A stretch of DNA of 32,463 nucleotides from assembly GCA_020832515.1 (NCBI GenBank), contig JAFIEN010000007.1, forward strand, positions 1 to 32,463, given 5' to 3'. This DNA is from Rubellimicrobium sp. (GTDB taxonomy: Bacteria; Pseudomonadota; Alphaproteobacteria; Rhodobacterales; Rhodobacteraceae). A program made the translations under genes and the position numbers. This document shows, piece by piece, positions 11,159 through 18,032 of the stretch. The notes under the pieces are model-generated. The model did no database searches. It was not told where the DNA came from and saw only the letters and a program-made list of their open reading frames with translations. The stretch's first letter is position 1; the number at the start of each line of letters is the position of its first letter.

Positions 11159-11807
11159 CGCCGTGATCTTCGATCTGGACGGAACCCTGATCGACACCGA
11201 GGCCCTGTGCAACGAAACCGGGGTCGACGCCTGCCGCAACCTCGGGCTCGATGTTGGTCTGGCCTTTTTCGAGACACTGGCCGGGATCCATGACGCCGAG
11301 CGCGTGCGACTGATCAGCGGCCATGTCGGGCAGGCGCTCGATTTCGAAGTCTTCTTTGCCGAATGGGACCGGCTCTGCAGCTTGCGTTTCCGCGACGGCG
11401 TGCCGCTGAAGCCGGGGGTCGAGGAACTTCTGCAAGCTATCGCCGGGCAGGGCCTGCCGATGGCCGTAGCCACCTCGAGCCGGCGGGGGCCGGCGACGGA
11501 GAAGATCGTGGCTGCGGGGCTTGCCGCGCATTTTGCCCATGTCGTGACCTATGACGATGTGACGGCGGCAAAACCTGCGCCCGAGCCCTATCTGCTGGCG
11601 GCGGCGCGTCTGGGGGCGACGCCCGTGCGGTGTGTGGCCTTCGAGGATTCCGAAACGGGTGCGGCCTCGGCCCATGCGGCGGGGCTGACGGTGGTGCAGG
11701 TGCCCGATCTGCATGCCGCCACGGGGCGGTTTGCCCATCACGTCGCGCCGACGCTGCTTGAGGGTGCGCGCGCAGTCGGGCTTCTGTCCGCCAACGGGGG
11801 CGCGTGA
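11145..11807 (+). CDS. HAD family phosphatase (beta-phosphoglucomutase/phosphoglycolate phosphatase-like)
   Basis: This 220-residue hydrolase has all four HAD motifs: DLDGTLIDTEA at about 9-19 (nucleophile and acid Asp), ATSS at mid-protein, the lysine in AKPAPEPYL, and FEDSETGAASAHAAG for Mg2+. The cap inserted after motif I is the helical C1 type of the beta-phosphoglucomutase/Gph group. The substrate cannot be read from the sequence. ATG 11145 starts inside the last 14 bases of the nucleotidase gene, so the pair may process nucleotides and sugar phosphates together; that is inferred from position only. A longer in-frame extension lies wholly inside the upstream gene and was rejected. Confidence 0.88.
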   Translation: MTAYDAVIFDLDGTLIDTEALCNETGVDACRNLGLDVGLAFFETLAGIHDAERVRLISGHVGQALDFEVFFAEWDRLCSLRFRDGVPLKPGVEELLQAIAGQGLPMAVATSSRRGPATEKIVAAGLAAHFAHVVTYDDVTAAKPAPEPYLLAAARLGATPVRCVAFEDSETGAASAHAAGLTVVQVPDLHAATGRFAHHVAPTLLEGARAVGLLSANGGA

Positions 11808-11821
11808 CGCCGGGGCAGGGA

Positions 11822-11887
11822 TGCGGAAATTTGGCCAAATTTCCGCACCGCCCGGCCGGGCCGGGCGGGCCCGAATTTTGCAAATTC
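11822..11887. terminator. three consecutive inverted repeats between convergent genes
   Basis: 11822-11847 is a perfect 26-base palindrome (left half TGCGGAAATTTGG). 11848-11868 has eight-base arms CCGCCCGG / CCGGGCGG around CCGGG. 11873-11887 has six-base arms GAATTT / AAATTC around TGC. They fill almost the whole 78-base gap between the HAD stop (11807) and the tetR stop (11886), which the last hairpin overlaps. The A/T runs make the outer hairpins look like bidirectional transcription terminators. The density of perfect symmetry is unusual. Confidence 0.65.
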
Positions 11888-12518
11888 AGGGGCTCTGCAG
11901 CCCGTGGCGGGCGCGGAAGCGGGGGATCTCGGCCCCGGTCGGGGCCACGCCCGAAAAGGTCTGGATGTAGAGCGGCATACGCTGGATCCTGAGTTCCGCA
12001 GGTTCCTGCACCATCATCGCGATATAGCCGATCTGGGTGTAATAGACCGTCAGTGCCCGCACCTCGGCCAGATCGGGCGGCTGGCCGAAGCGGGCGAAGA
12101 TCGCCGTGATCGCGGCAATCCGGGCGCGGTCGTTCTGCTCGAGCAGGTCGCGCAGGGCGGCGTCGCCCAGAGCCCAGTTGCGCACCGCCACGTCAAGGCC
12201 TGCGTCGAACAGATCAGAGCTCAGCCAGCAGTCGAAGAGATTGAACAGCGCCTCGGACAGGCTGTCGGCATAGGCCTCGCAGCGGGCGATCAGGTTGGTG
12301 GTGTTCTTCTTCTGCCAGCGCTCGACGAGGGCGGCCAGAAGATCGTCGCGGCTGTCGAAATGGCCGTAGAAGCTGGTGCGCGACAGTCCCATCCGCTCGG
12401 CCAGAAGGCCCGGGCGGACCTGATCCACCCCGGCCTCGACCAGCAGCGCATGGGCCGCCTCGAGCCAGTGTTCGGGCGATCCCCGCACCGCCTGCTGCCG
12501 TTCCGCCGCCTGTCCCAT
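11886..12518 (-). CDS. TetR family transcriptional regulator
   Basis: This 210-residue repressor-type protein has an N-terminal TetR helix-turn-helix: LLVEAGVDQVRPGLLAERMGLSRTSFYGHFDSRDDLLAALVERW, given here in the parts LLAERMGLSRTSFYGHF (recognition region) and SRDDLLAALV (following helix). A ligand-binding domain makes up the rest. It is divergent from the MttB-family methyltransferase, with a perfect palindrome in the spacer at 12594-12607, so it most likely controls that operon and perhaps itself. The inducer is unknown; a methylated amine would be reasonable from context. The start at 12518 was chosen because the recognisable domain begins soon after it; an upstream in-frame ATG at 12620 would run through the operator. 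Confidence 0.87.
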   Translation of the reverse strand: MGQAAERQQAVRGSPEHWLEAAHALLVEAGVDQVRPGLLAERMGLSRTSFYGHFDSRDDLLAALVERWQKKNTTNLIARCEAYADSLSEALFNLFDCWLSSDLFDAGLDVAVRNWALGDAALRDLLEQNDRARIAAITAIFARFGQPPDLAEVRALTVYYTQIGYIAMMVQEPAELRIQRMPLYIQTFSGVAPTGAEIPRFRARHGLQSP

Positions 12519-12593
12519 CGGCCCCGGATAGCAGGGCGAGGGGCGTCGTTCAACCAAGCCGGAGCCATCCTGTGACGCCTGCGTCGGAAATCT

Positions 12594-12607
12594 TGACACA
12601 TGTGTCA
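12594..12607. promoter_or_regulatory. palindromic operator overlapping the methyltransferase -35
   Basis: TGACACATGTGTCA is a perfect 14-base palindrome centred between tetR (start 12518) and the methyltransferase (start 12653). It shares TTGACA (12593-12598), an ideal -35 for the plus strand; the matching -10 (TGCACT near 12616) is weak. A TetR dimer bound here would block that promoter. Binding is inferred. Confidence 0.6.
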
Positions 12608-12652
12608 TTTTCGGCTGCACTACGGCTTGTCCGTCAGCCGGGAGCCAGCCTC

Positions 12653-14218
12653 ATGAGCGATGTCACCGAAGCCGCCCCCCGCCGGACCCGGGCGGCGCGG
12701 CGACCTGCCCGCAGCGCAGCACCCGGTCAGAACCCGACGCTGGAATGCGCCTATATCACCCGCCGCATCCCGACCTATGACCTTGTGGGCGAAGAGGCGC
12801 TGGAGCGGATCGAGGCGACAGCCGACCGGATCCTTGCCGAAATCGGGATCGAGTTCCGCGAGGATCCCGAGACGGTCGAGCTGTTCCGCCGCGCGGGCGG
12901 CGAGGTGCGCCCCGTGTCCGAGAACGCCTGGAACATCCGCTTCGCGCCCGGCCTGATCCGCAGCCTCTGCGCCACGGCGCCCGCGCGGTTCACGCAGCAG
13001 GCCCGCAACCCCGCCCGCAATGTCGAGGTCGGGGGCGATGCGATGGTCTTTGCGCCGTCCTACGGCAGCCCCTTCATCATGGAGACTGACGGCAACCGCC
13101 GCTATGCGACGCTGGAAGACTTCCAGAACCTGATCAAGCTGGGCCAGTCCTCGCCCTGGTTGCATCATTCGGGCGGGACGATCTGCGAGCCGACGGATGT
13201 GCCGGTCAACAAGCGGCATCTGGACATGGTTCATGCGCATATGCGCTATTCCGATCGGGCGTTCCTCGGCTCGATCACGGCACCCGAACGGGCCGCCGAC
13301 AGTATCGAGATGTGCCGGATCCTGTTCGGGCCGGAGGTGGTTGACGCGCATTGCGTGATCATGGGCAATTTCAACTCGACCTCGCCGCTGGTCTGGGACG
13401 GGGTGAGCACGCGGGGCATCCGCATCTATGCAGCGGCAGGGCAGGGGTCGATCCACCTGCCCTTTCTTCTGGGTGGTGCTGTCAGCCCGGTGACGATGGC
13501 GGGCGCGCTGGCGCAATCGCTGGCGGAATCCATGGTGGGCGTGGCGCTGACCCAGCTGGTCCGGCCCGGGGCGCCTGCGCTGATCGCGACCTTCCTGTCG
13601 TCGCTGTCGCTTCGGTCGGGCTCGCCCACGTTCGGCACGCCGGAACCGGCGCTGGGGTCGTTGGTGATGGGGCAGCTGGCGCGGCGGCTGAACCTGCCGC
13701 TCAGGTGTTCGGGCAATTTCTCGACCTCGAAACTGCCCGATGCGCAGGCGATGACGCAGAGCATGATGTCGATGATGGCGGCTGTGCAGTGCGGGGCGAA
13801 TTACATCCTGCATTCGGCGGGGTTTCTCGACGGCCTCCTGTCGATGTCCTACGAGAAATTCGTGCTGGATTGCGACCTTTGCGGGGCGTTGCATGCCTAT
13901 CTGAAGGGGCTGGACATGAGCGAGGAGGCGCTGGGCTTCGAGGCCCTGGCCGAAGGGGGGCCGGGGGCGCATATGTTCGGCACCGCCCATACGCTTAGGC
14001 ATTACGAGACGGCCTATTGGGACTCGGGGATGGACGATTACCAGACCTGGGAGGCCTGGAACGAACAGGGGCGCGAGGATGCGATCGGGCGCGCCGAGCG
14101 GCGGTGGAAGGCGATGCTGGCCGCCTATGAGCCACCGCCCATGGACGAGGGCGTGGACGAGGCTTTGTGTGACTTCGTGGCGCGGCGCAAGCGCGAGATG
14201 GCGGACCTGTGGTATTGA
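12653..14218 (+). CDS. trimethylamine methyltransferase (MttB) family protein, non-pyrrolysine type
   Basis: This 521-residue protein belongs to the MttB superfamily, which transfers a methyl group from a quaternary or tertiary amine to a corrinoid protein. Recognisable segments include AEIGIEFREDPETVELFRRAGGEV near the N-terminus, read here as AEIGIEFREDPE and ELFRRAGGEV, then YGSPFIMETDGNRRYATLEDF in mid-domain (parts FIMETDGNRRY, TLEDF) and GGAVSPVTMAGALAQSLAE. The frame has no internal amber codon, so it is a non-pyrrolysine member like the glycine betaine (MtgB) and proline betaine enzymes. The first 40 residues are rich in arginine and alanine and lie outside the conserved fold. GGAG eight bases before ATG 12653 supports the start. 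It is followed by an OYE-type flavoprotein. No corrinoid protein or reactivase gene is in this window, so the methyl acceptor is unknown. Confidence 0.9.
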   Translation: MSDVTEAAPRRTRAARRPARSAAPGQNPTLECAYITRRIPTYDLVGEEALERIEATADRILAEIGIEFREDPETVELFRRAGGEVRPVSENAWNIRFAPGLIRSLCATAPARFTQQARNPARNVEVGGDAMVFAPSYGSPFIMETDGNRRYATLEDFQNLIKLGQSSPWLHHSGGTICEPTDVPVNKRHLDMVHAHMRYSDRAFLGSITAPERAADSIEMCRILFGPEVVDAHCVIMGNFNSTSPLVWDGVSTRGIRIYAAAGQGSIHLPFLLGGAVSPVTMAGALAQSLAESMVGVALTQLVRPGAPALIATFLSSLSLRSGSPTFGTPEPALGSLVMGQLARRLNLPLRCSGNFSTSKLPDAQAMTQSMMSMMAAVQCGANYILHSAGFLDGLLSMSYEKFVLDCDLCGALHAYLKGLDMSEEALGFEALAEGGPGAHMFGTAHTLRHYETAYWDSGMDDYQTWEAWNEQGREDAIGRAERRWKAMLAAYEPPPMDEGVDEALCDFVARRKREMADLWY

Positions 14219-14231
14219 GGCGGGCCGGGCT

Positions 14232-14288
14232 GGGGGGCTCTGCCCCCCGCCTTCGGCTCCCCCCGGGATATTTGTGAACAAAAGAAGC
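14232..14288 (+). repeat. dispersed G/C-run hairpin repeat, copy 2
   Basis: Six G (14232-14237), CTCTG, six C, GCCTTCGGC, a second C-run and the tail GGGATATTTGTGAACAAAAG match the plan of copy 1 at 38-100. It occupies nearly all of the 81 bases between the methyltransferase stop and the flavoprotein start. Folding there could lower read-through between the two genes or stabilise the upstream message. Confidence 0.65.
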
Positions 14289-14299
14289 GAGTGGGCGGG

Positions 14300-16282
14300 A
14301 TGAGCTTTCCACATATGTTCGAGCCCCTGCGGCTGCGTCACAGGGTGTTGCGCAACCGGGTGGTGTTCGGGGCGCATACGGCGAACATGTCCGAAGGCGG
14401 GCTGCCTGGGGCGCAGCATATCGGCTATTATCGCGAGCGGGCGATCGGGGGGGCTGCGATGATCGTGGTCGAGCCGATGCCGGTGCATGGCTCGGCCGTG
14501 CTGACGCGGGGCAATTTCCGCCATTCCGACGATGCGGTGGTGCCGGCGTTCCGCAAGCTGACCGAGGCGGTCAAGGCGGAAGGGGCGGTGATCCTGCAGC
14601 AGTTGTACCACGTGGGGCAGCACGGGGATCAGGACAATTCCTGGCATCCGAACTGGTCGCCCTCGGGCGGGCCGTCCTGGCATGACAGCGACGCGAGCCA
14701 TGCGATGACCGAGGCCGAGATCGAGGAGGTGCTGGAGGGCTATGTGGCGGCAGCGATCCGCTGTCGCGAGGCCGGGTTCGACGGGGTGGAGTTCTGGGCC
14801 GCCTATCACGCGCTGCCCGACCAGTTCTGGACGCCGTTTTCCAACCGGCGCGAGGATCGCTGGGGTGGGTCGCTCGAGAACCGGACGCGGTTTTCGCGGC
14901 AAGCGATGCACCGGATCCGGGCGGCCTGTGGCGATGATTTCATCATCGGGCTGGCGGTGAATGACGAACCCGATGTTCCGGCCGCGCTGGGGCGCGAGGC
15001 GCTGGCCGAGGTCATTGCGCTCCATGATGCCGAGGGGGCGATGGATTACGTCACCTGCGGGTCGGGGAGCTATTTCGATTTCTACAAGCTGATGCCGACC
15101 TTCCTTTATCCCGAAAAGCTGGGGGCCGATCTGGCCGCGCATCTGAAGGGCGTGGTGAAGAATGCGGTGGTGACGGCCGAGAGCCATATCCGCACGCCCG
15201 AGAATGCCGAGGAGGTGCTGCGGCAGGGGCAAGCCGATCTGGTGAGCATCGTGCGCGGCCAGATCGCCGATCCGCATCTGGTGGAGAAGGCGCGGGCGGG
15301 GCGGGCCGGGGATGTGCGGGGGTGTATTTCCTGCAACCAGATGTGCTGGGGGCGGCGGAGCCGGGATTACTGGATTTCCTGCCTGATCAACCCTTCGGCG
15401 GGGCGGGAATGGGAATGGGGCGGGGATCGCTTCGTGCCCGGTCCGGGTGGGCGGGTGCTGGTCGTGGGGGGTGGCCCCGCGGGGCTGGAGGCGGCGCGGG
15501 CCGCGGCCGAGCGGGGGTTTGACGTGACATTGGCCGAGGCGGGGCCGGCGTTGGGGGGGCAGTTCCGGCTGGCGGGGCTGCAGCCGCGCCGCGCGCAGAT
15601 CACCGATCTTCTGGGCGGGTCCGAGCGGCAGCTGGCGCGGCTGGGGGTCGAGGTGCGGCTGAACGCCTATCTGGAGGCCGACGAGATTGCCGGGATCGGC
15701 GCGGAACTTGTGGCGCTGGCGACGGGATCGCTGCCCGATCCGGACGGGTTCCAGCGCGCGATGACGCATCTGGAGCGGCTGCCGGGGATCGAGGCGGGGC
15801 GGGTCTGGTCGCCCGAGGATGTGCTGGGGCGGGTCGCGCGCCCTGGCCGCCGGGTGGTCGTGCTGGACGAGGGGGGCAACTGGCGGGGCGCGGGCACGGC
15901 CTGGTGGCTGGCCGAGGCGGGGCATGAGGTGACGGTGGTCACGCCCGATCCGCTGGTCGGCAAGGAGCTGCAGCGCAGCGCCGCCGATTTCCCGCTGCGC
16001 AAGCGCATGGCGGCGCTGGGTGCGCGGTTCGTGACCGAAAGCGCGATCGCAGCCTGGCGGGGGAACGGGGGCGGGGCCGAGGTGCTGGACCTGCTGACGG
16101 GCGAGGTCGAGGTGATCCCGGCGGATGATCTGGTGATGTCGACGGCCAACAGGGCGGATACGGAGCTGCCGGGCGCGCTGGCGGCACTTGGGGTGGGGTT
16201 CACCCAGCTTGGCGATGCCGCAGCCCCCCGAATGGCGGCGCAGGCGTTTCATGACGGGCGGAAATGGGCGCTCTCTCTCTGA
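14300..16282 (+). CDS. OYE-type NADH:flavin oxidoreductase with [4Fe-4S] site (dimethylglycine/N-methyl-amino-acid demethylase-like)
   Basis: This 660-residue flavoprotein has the architecture of trimethylamine dehydrogenase, 2,4-dienoyl-CoA reductase and DgcA. An Old Yellow Enzyme FMN barrel spans about residues 1-335. A four-cysteine iron-sulfur motif follows at C342-x2-C345-x3-C349-x11-C361, then an FAD/NAD-binding half beginning at VLVVGGGPAGLEAA (about 386-399). DgcA and N-methylproline demethylase members oxidatively remove methyl groups from tertiary amines. With the MttB-family gene upstream, a two-step demethylation of a betaine is a reasonable inference, but the substrate is not visible. 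Start choice is uncertain: GTG 14291 would add three residues, and neither start has a strong ribosome site. It could equally be a dienoyl reductase-like enzyme, though the operon argues against it. Confidence 0.87.
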   Translation: MSFPHMFEPLRLRHRVLRNRVVFGAHTANMSEGGLPGAQHIGYYRERAIGGAAMIVVEPMPVHGSAVLTRGNFRHSDDAVVPAFRKLTEAVKAEGAVILQQLYHVGQHGDQDNSWHPNWSPSGGPSWHDSDASHAMTEAEIEEVLEGYVAAAIRCREAGFDGVEFWAAYHALPDQFWTPFSNRREDRWGGSLENRTRFSRQAMHRIRAACGDDFIIGLAVNDEPDVPAALGREALAEVIALHDAEGAMDYVTCGSGSYFDFYKLMPTFLYPEKLGADLAAHLKGVVKNAVVTAESHIRTPENAEEVLRQGQADLVSIVRGQIADPHLVEKARAGRAGDVRGCISCNQMCWGRRSRDYWISCLINPSAGREWEWGGDRFVPGPGGRVLVVGGGPAGLEAARAAAERGFDVTLAEAGPALGGQFRLAGLQPRRAQITDLLGGSERQLARLGVEVRLNAYLEADEIAGIGAELVALATGSLPDPDGFQRAMTHLERLPGIEAGRVWSPEDVLGRVARPGRRVVVLDEGGNWRGAGTAWWLAEAGHEVTVVTPDPLVGKELQRSAADFPLRKRMAALGARFVTESAIAAWRGNGGGAEVLDLLTGEVEVIPADDLVMSTANRADTELPGALAALGVGFTQLGDAAAPRMAAQAFHDGRKWALSL

Positions 16283-16965
16283 TCCAGCGCCGGGGCGGAA
16301 CCTGGTTCCGTGTCAGGTCCTGCCGGTCCCGGTGGCCGACCCCTGCCTTGTGCCTGCAGGAGCAACCGGTTCCGCTTCGGCCTGGGTGCCCGGCAACCGA
16401 GGCGACCGGCCAGGGTTGGCACCCGCCATCATCATCGCGAAGGGGCCATGGACCCGCGCGCGGCCTGACGGGCCGGTCCGGGGCATGGCCGTCGGGCACT
16501 GAGCATCGGGATGTGGGGGGAGCATGCGGCGGCATGGGGGATTGCCAGAGGCCGCGCGCGGCGACGGCGCCGATCGTGAGTTGACGGGTCAAGTCCGGTG
16601 CGGCCCTCCATCAGCGCACTTGCCCAGACACAGGGCACGGCCCCGGTCCGGCACGATGTCGCCGATCTGCTGTATGAATTGCCGTTCGCAGCGCAACAAG
16701 ACCGCGATCTGAGGCAACCGGCCCCGGATCAGCTGCTCGGGCGGAATGAAGGATCGCGCAAGGTTGTGATGCAGCGGCGCGGAGGACCGCCCGCCTTCAA
16801 CGGACGGAGCCAGACGGCTGTCGGACATGTCTCGTCTGCCATTCGCTTTGGTCGAGTTACCCCTGCGGGCAGAGCCCCCGGTGACCGGACCTCTTGCAGA
16901 GCGACGGGATTGTCTGGTCCGGGCGCCGGGTCGGACTGGCCGGCCCCGACCCGGGTTGCACCTTT
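16283..16965. other. 683-base interval without a convincing gene
   Basis: The flavoprotein gene ends at 16282 and the epimerase-like gene ends at 16966 (minus strand). In between there are only short overlapping frames on both strands, none with a family I recognise, a clear ribosome site or a signal peptide. One minus-strand frame (16589-16828) contains the protein-like stretch LHHNLARSFIPPEQLIRG followed by LPQIAVLLRCERQF, so a decayed gene is possible. I see no tRNA, riboswitch or clear terminator. Confidence 0.5.
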
Positions 16966-17835
16966 TCAGGCATCACCTGCATCTGCCTCGCGCGCAAGAA
17001 GGGCGGCAAGGCCCGAACGATAGTCCGGATGGAGAAGCTGCACGCCAAGTTCGCTCTTGATCAGGTCATTCCTCACCTTTTTGCTTTCGGCATAGAAGCT
17101 GCGGGCCATCGGCGTCATTTCGGCGGTGGCGAAATCCTCGGCCGGAGGGACTGGCAGCCCGAGGAGTTCGGCGGCATGCGCGATCACGTCTTCGGGCGGG
17201 GCCGGGTCGTCGTCGCAGAGATTGTAGATCGCGCCGGGGCGGGGCCGCGCAATGGAGGCGGCAAGGACCTGGGCAATGTCGTCGACATGGATGCGGCTGA
17301 AGACCTGGCCGGGCTTGACGATCCGCCGCGCACTTCCCTCGCGCACCTTCGCGAAGGGGCCGCGGCCGGGGCCGTAGATGCCCGCAAGCCGGAAGATGTG
17401 GAGCGGCAGGCCGGGGATCGCCTGCCACGCCGCCTCGGCCGCAACGCGGGCGCGGCCGCGTGCGGTCGTGGGCGCAAGCGGCGCAGTTTCATCCACCCAG
17501 TCGCCGCCGCGATCGCCGTAGACACCGGTTGTCGAGAGATAGCCGACCCAGTCGAAACGCTCGGCCCGGGCCGCGATATCGCACCAGAGCAGGTTGAGGA
17601 CGGGGTCACCCATCGCATCGGGTGCGGCCGAGATCAGCAGGTGGCTGGCGGCATCCAGGGCCGGCGTCATGTCCGAGCCGGGCCAGACCAGGGGATGGAT
17701 ACCTTCGTCGTAGAGAGCGCGGGCCTTGTCGTGGCTGCGGGTGGTGCCGATCACGCGCCAGCCCTGCGGCAGGAGAAGGCGCGCAAGGGCGCCCGCCGAG
17801 AAGCCGTGGCCGAAAGACAGAAGGGTGCCGCTCAT
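16966..17835 (-). CDS. NAD-dependent epimerase/dehydratase-like protein (extended SDR, YeeZ-like)
   Basis: This 289-residue Rossmann-fold protein begins MSGTLLSFGHGFSAGALA, in which GHGFSA takes the place of the GxxGxxG nucleotide-binding loop. LSTTGVYGDRGGDWVDE at about 102-118 holds the active-site tyrosine region, and IFRLAGIYGPGRGP is the conserved strand seen in YeeZ-type proteins. It probably binds NAD(P) and acts on a nucleotide-sugar or similar compound, but no substrate is known for this group. ATG 17835 was chosen because the Rossmann strand starts immediately; 37 further in-frame residues upstream look non-coding. It is transcribed away from the adenine deaminase gene across a 197-base divergent spacer, in which I found no clear operator. 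Confidence 0.82.
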   Translation of the reverse strand: MSGTLLSFGHGFSAGALARLLLPQGWRVIGTTRSHDKARALYDEGIHPLVWPGSDMTPALDAASHLLISAAPDAMGDPVLNLLWCDIAARAERFDWVGYLSTTGVYGDRGGDWVDETAPLAPTTARGRARVAAEAAWQAIPGLPLHIFRLAGIYGPGRGPFAKVREGSARRIVKPGQVFSRIHVDDIAQVLAASIARPRPGAIYNLCDDDPAPPEDVIAHAAELLGLPVPPAEDFATAEMTPMARSFYAESKKVRNDLIKSELGVQLLHPDYRSGLAALLAREADAGDA

Positions 17836-18032
17836 GAAGATAGGGGATGGGCAATGGCGGCCGTGTCTGCAAGGGCCGTTGCGCAGGGAAATGTGTAAAA
17901 TTCTCGGGAATGCGCCCAAGGCCGGGGTGGGAGGTTTCGCGCGCATTGTCTTCGGCTGCCCGGCGCGGTGCCCCTCGACCTGTGGACATGGACGGGGCTT
18001 GCGCAGAATGCCTGAGTCGGAACAGATGGCGT

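Noticed and set aside
12572-12652. Longer N-terminus for the MttB-family gene
   Set aside because: It would put translation start upstream of the -35 and operator; GGAG before 12653 fits better.
12620-16252. Very long minus-strand open frame (over 1,200 codons) opposite the methyltransferase and flavoprotein genes
   Set aside because: It is Arg/Pro/His-rich without domains and mirrors two well recognised genes; high third-position G+C produces such antisense frames.
17836-18032. Purine riboswitch upstream of adenine deaminase
   Set aside because: I found no conserved purine-aptamer loop sequences or three-way junction pattern in the 197-base spacer.
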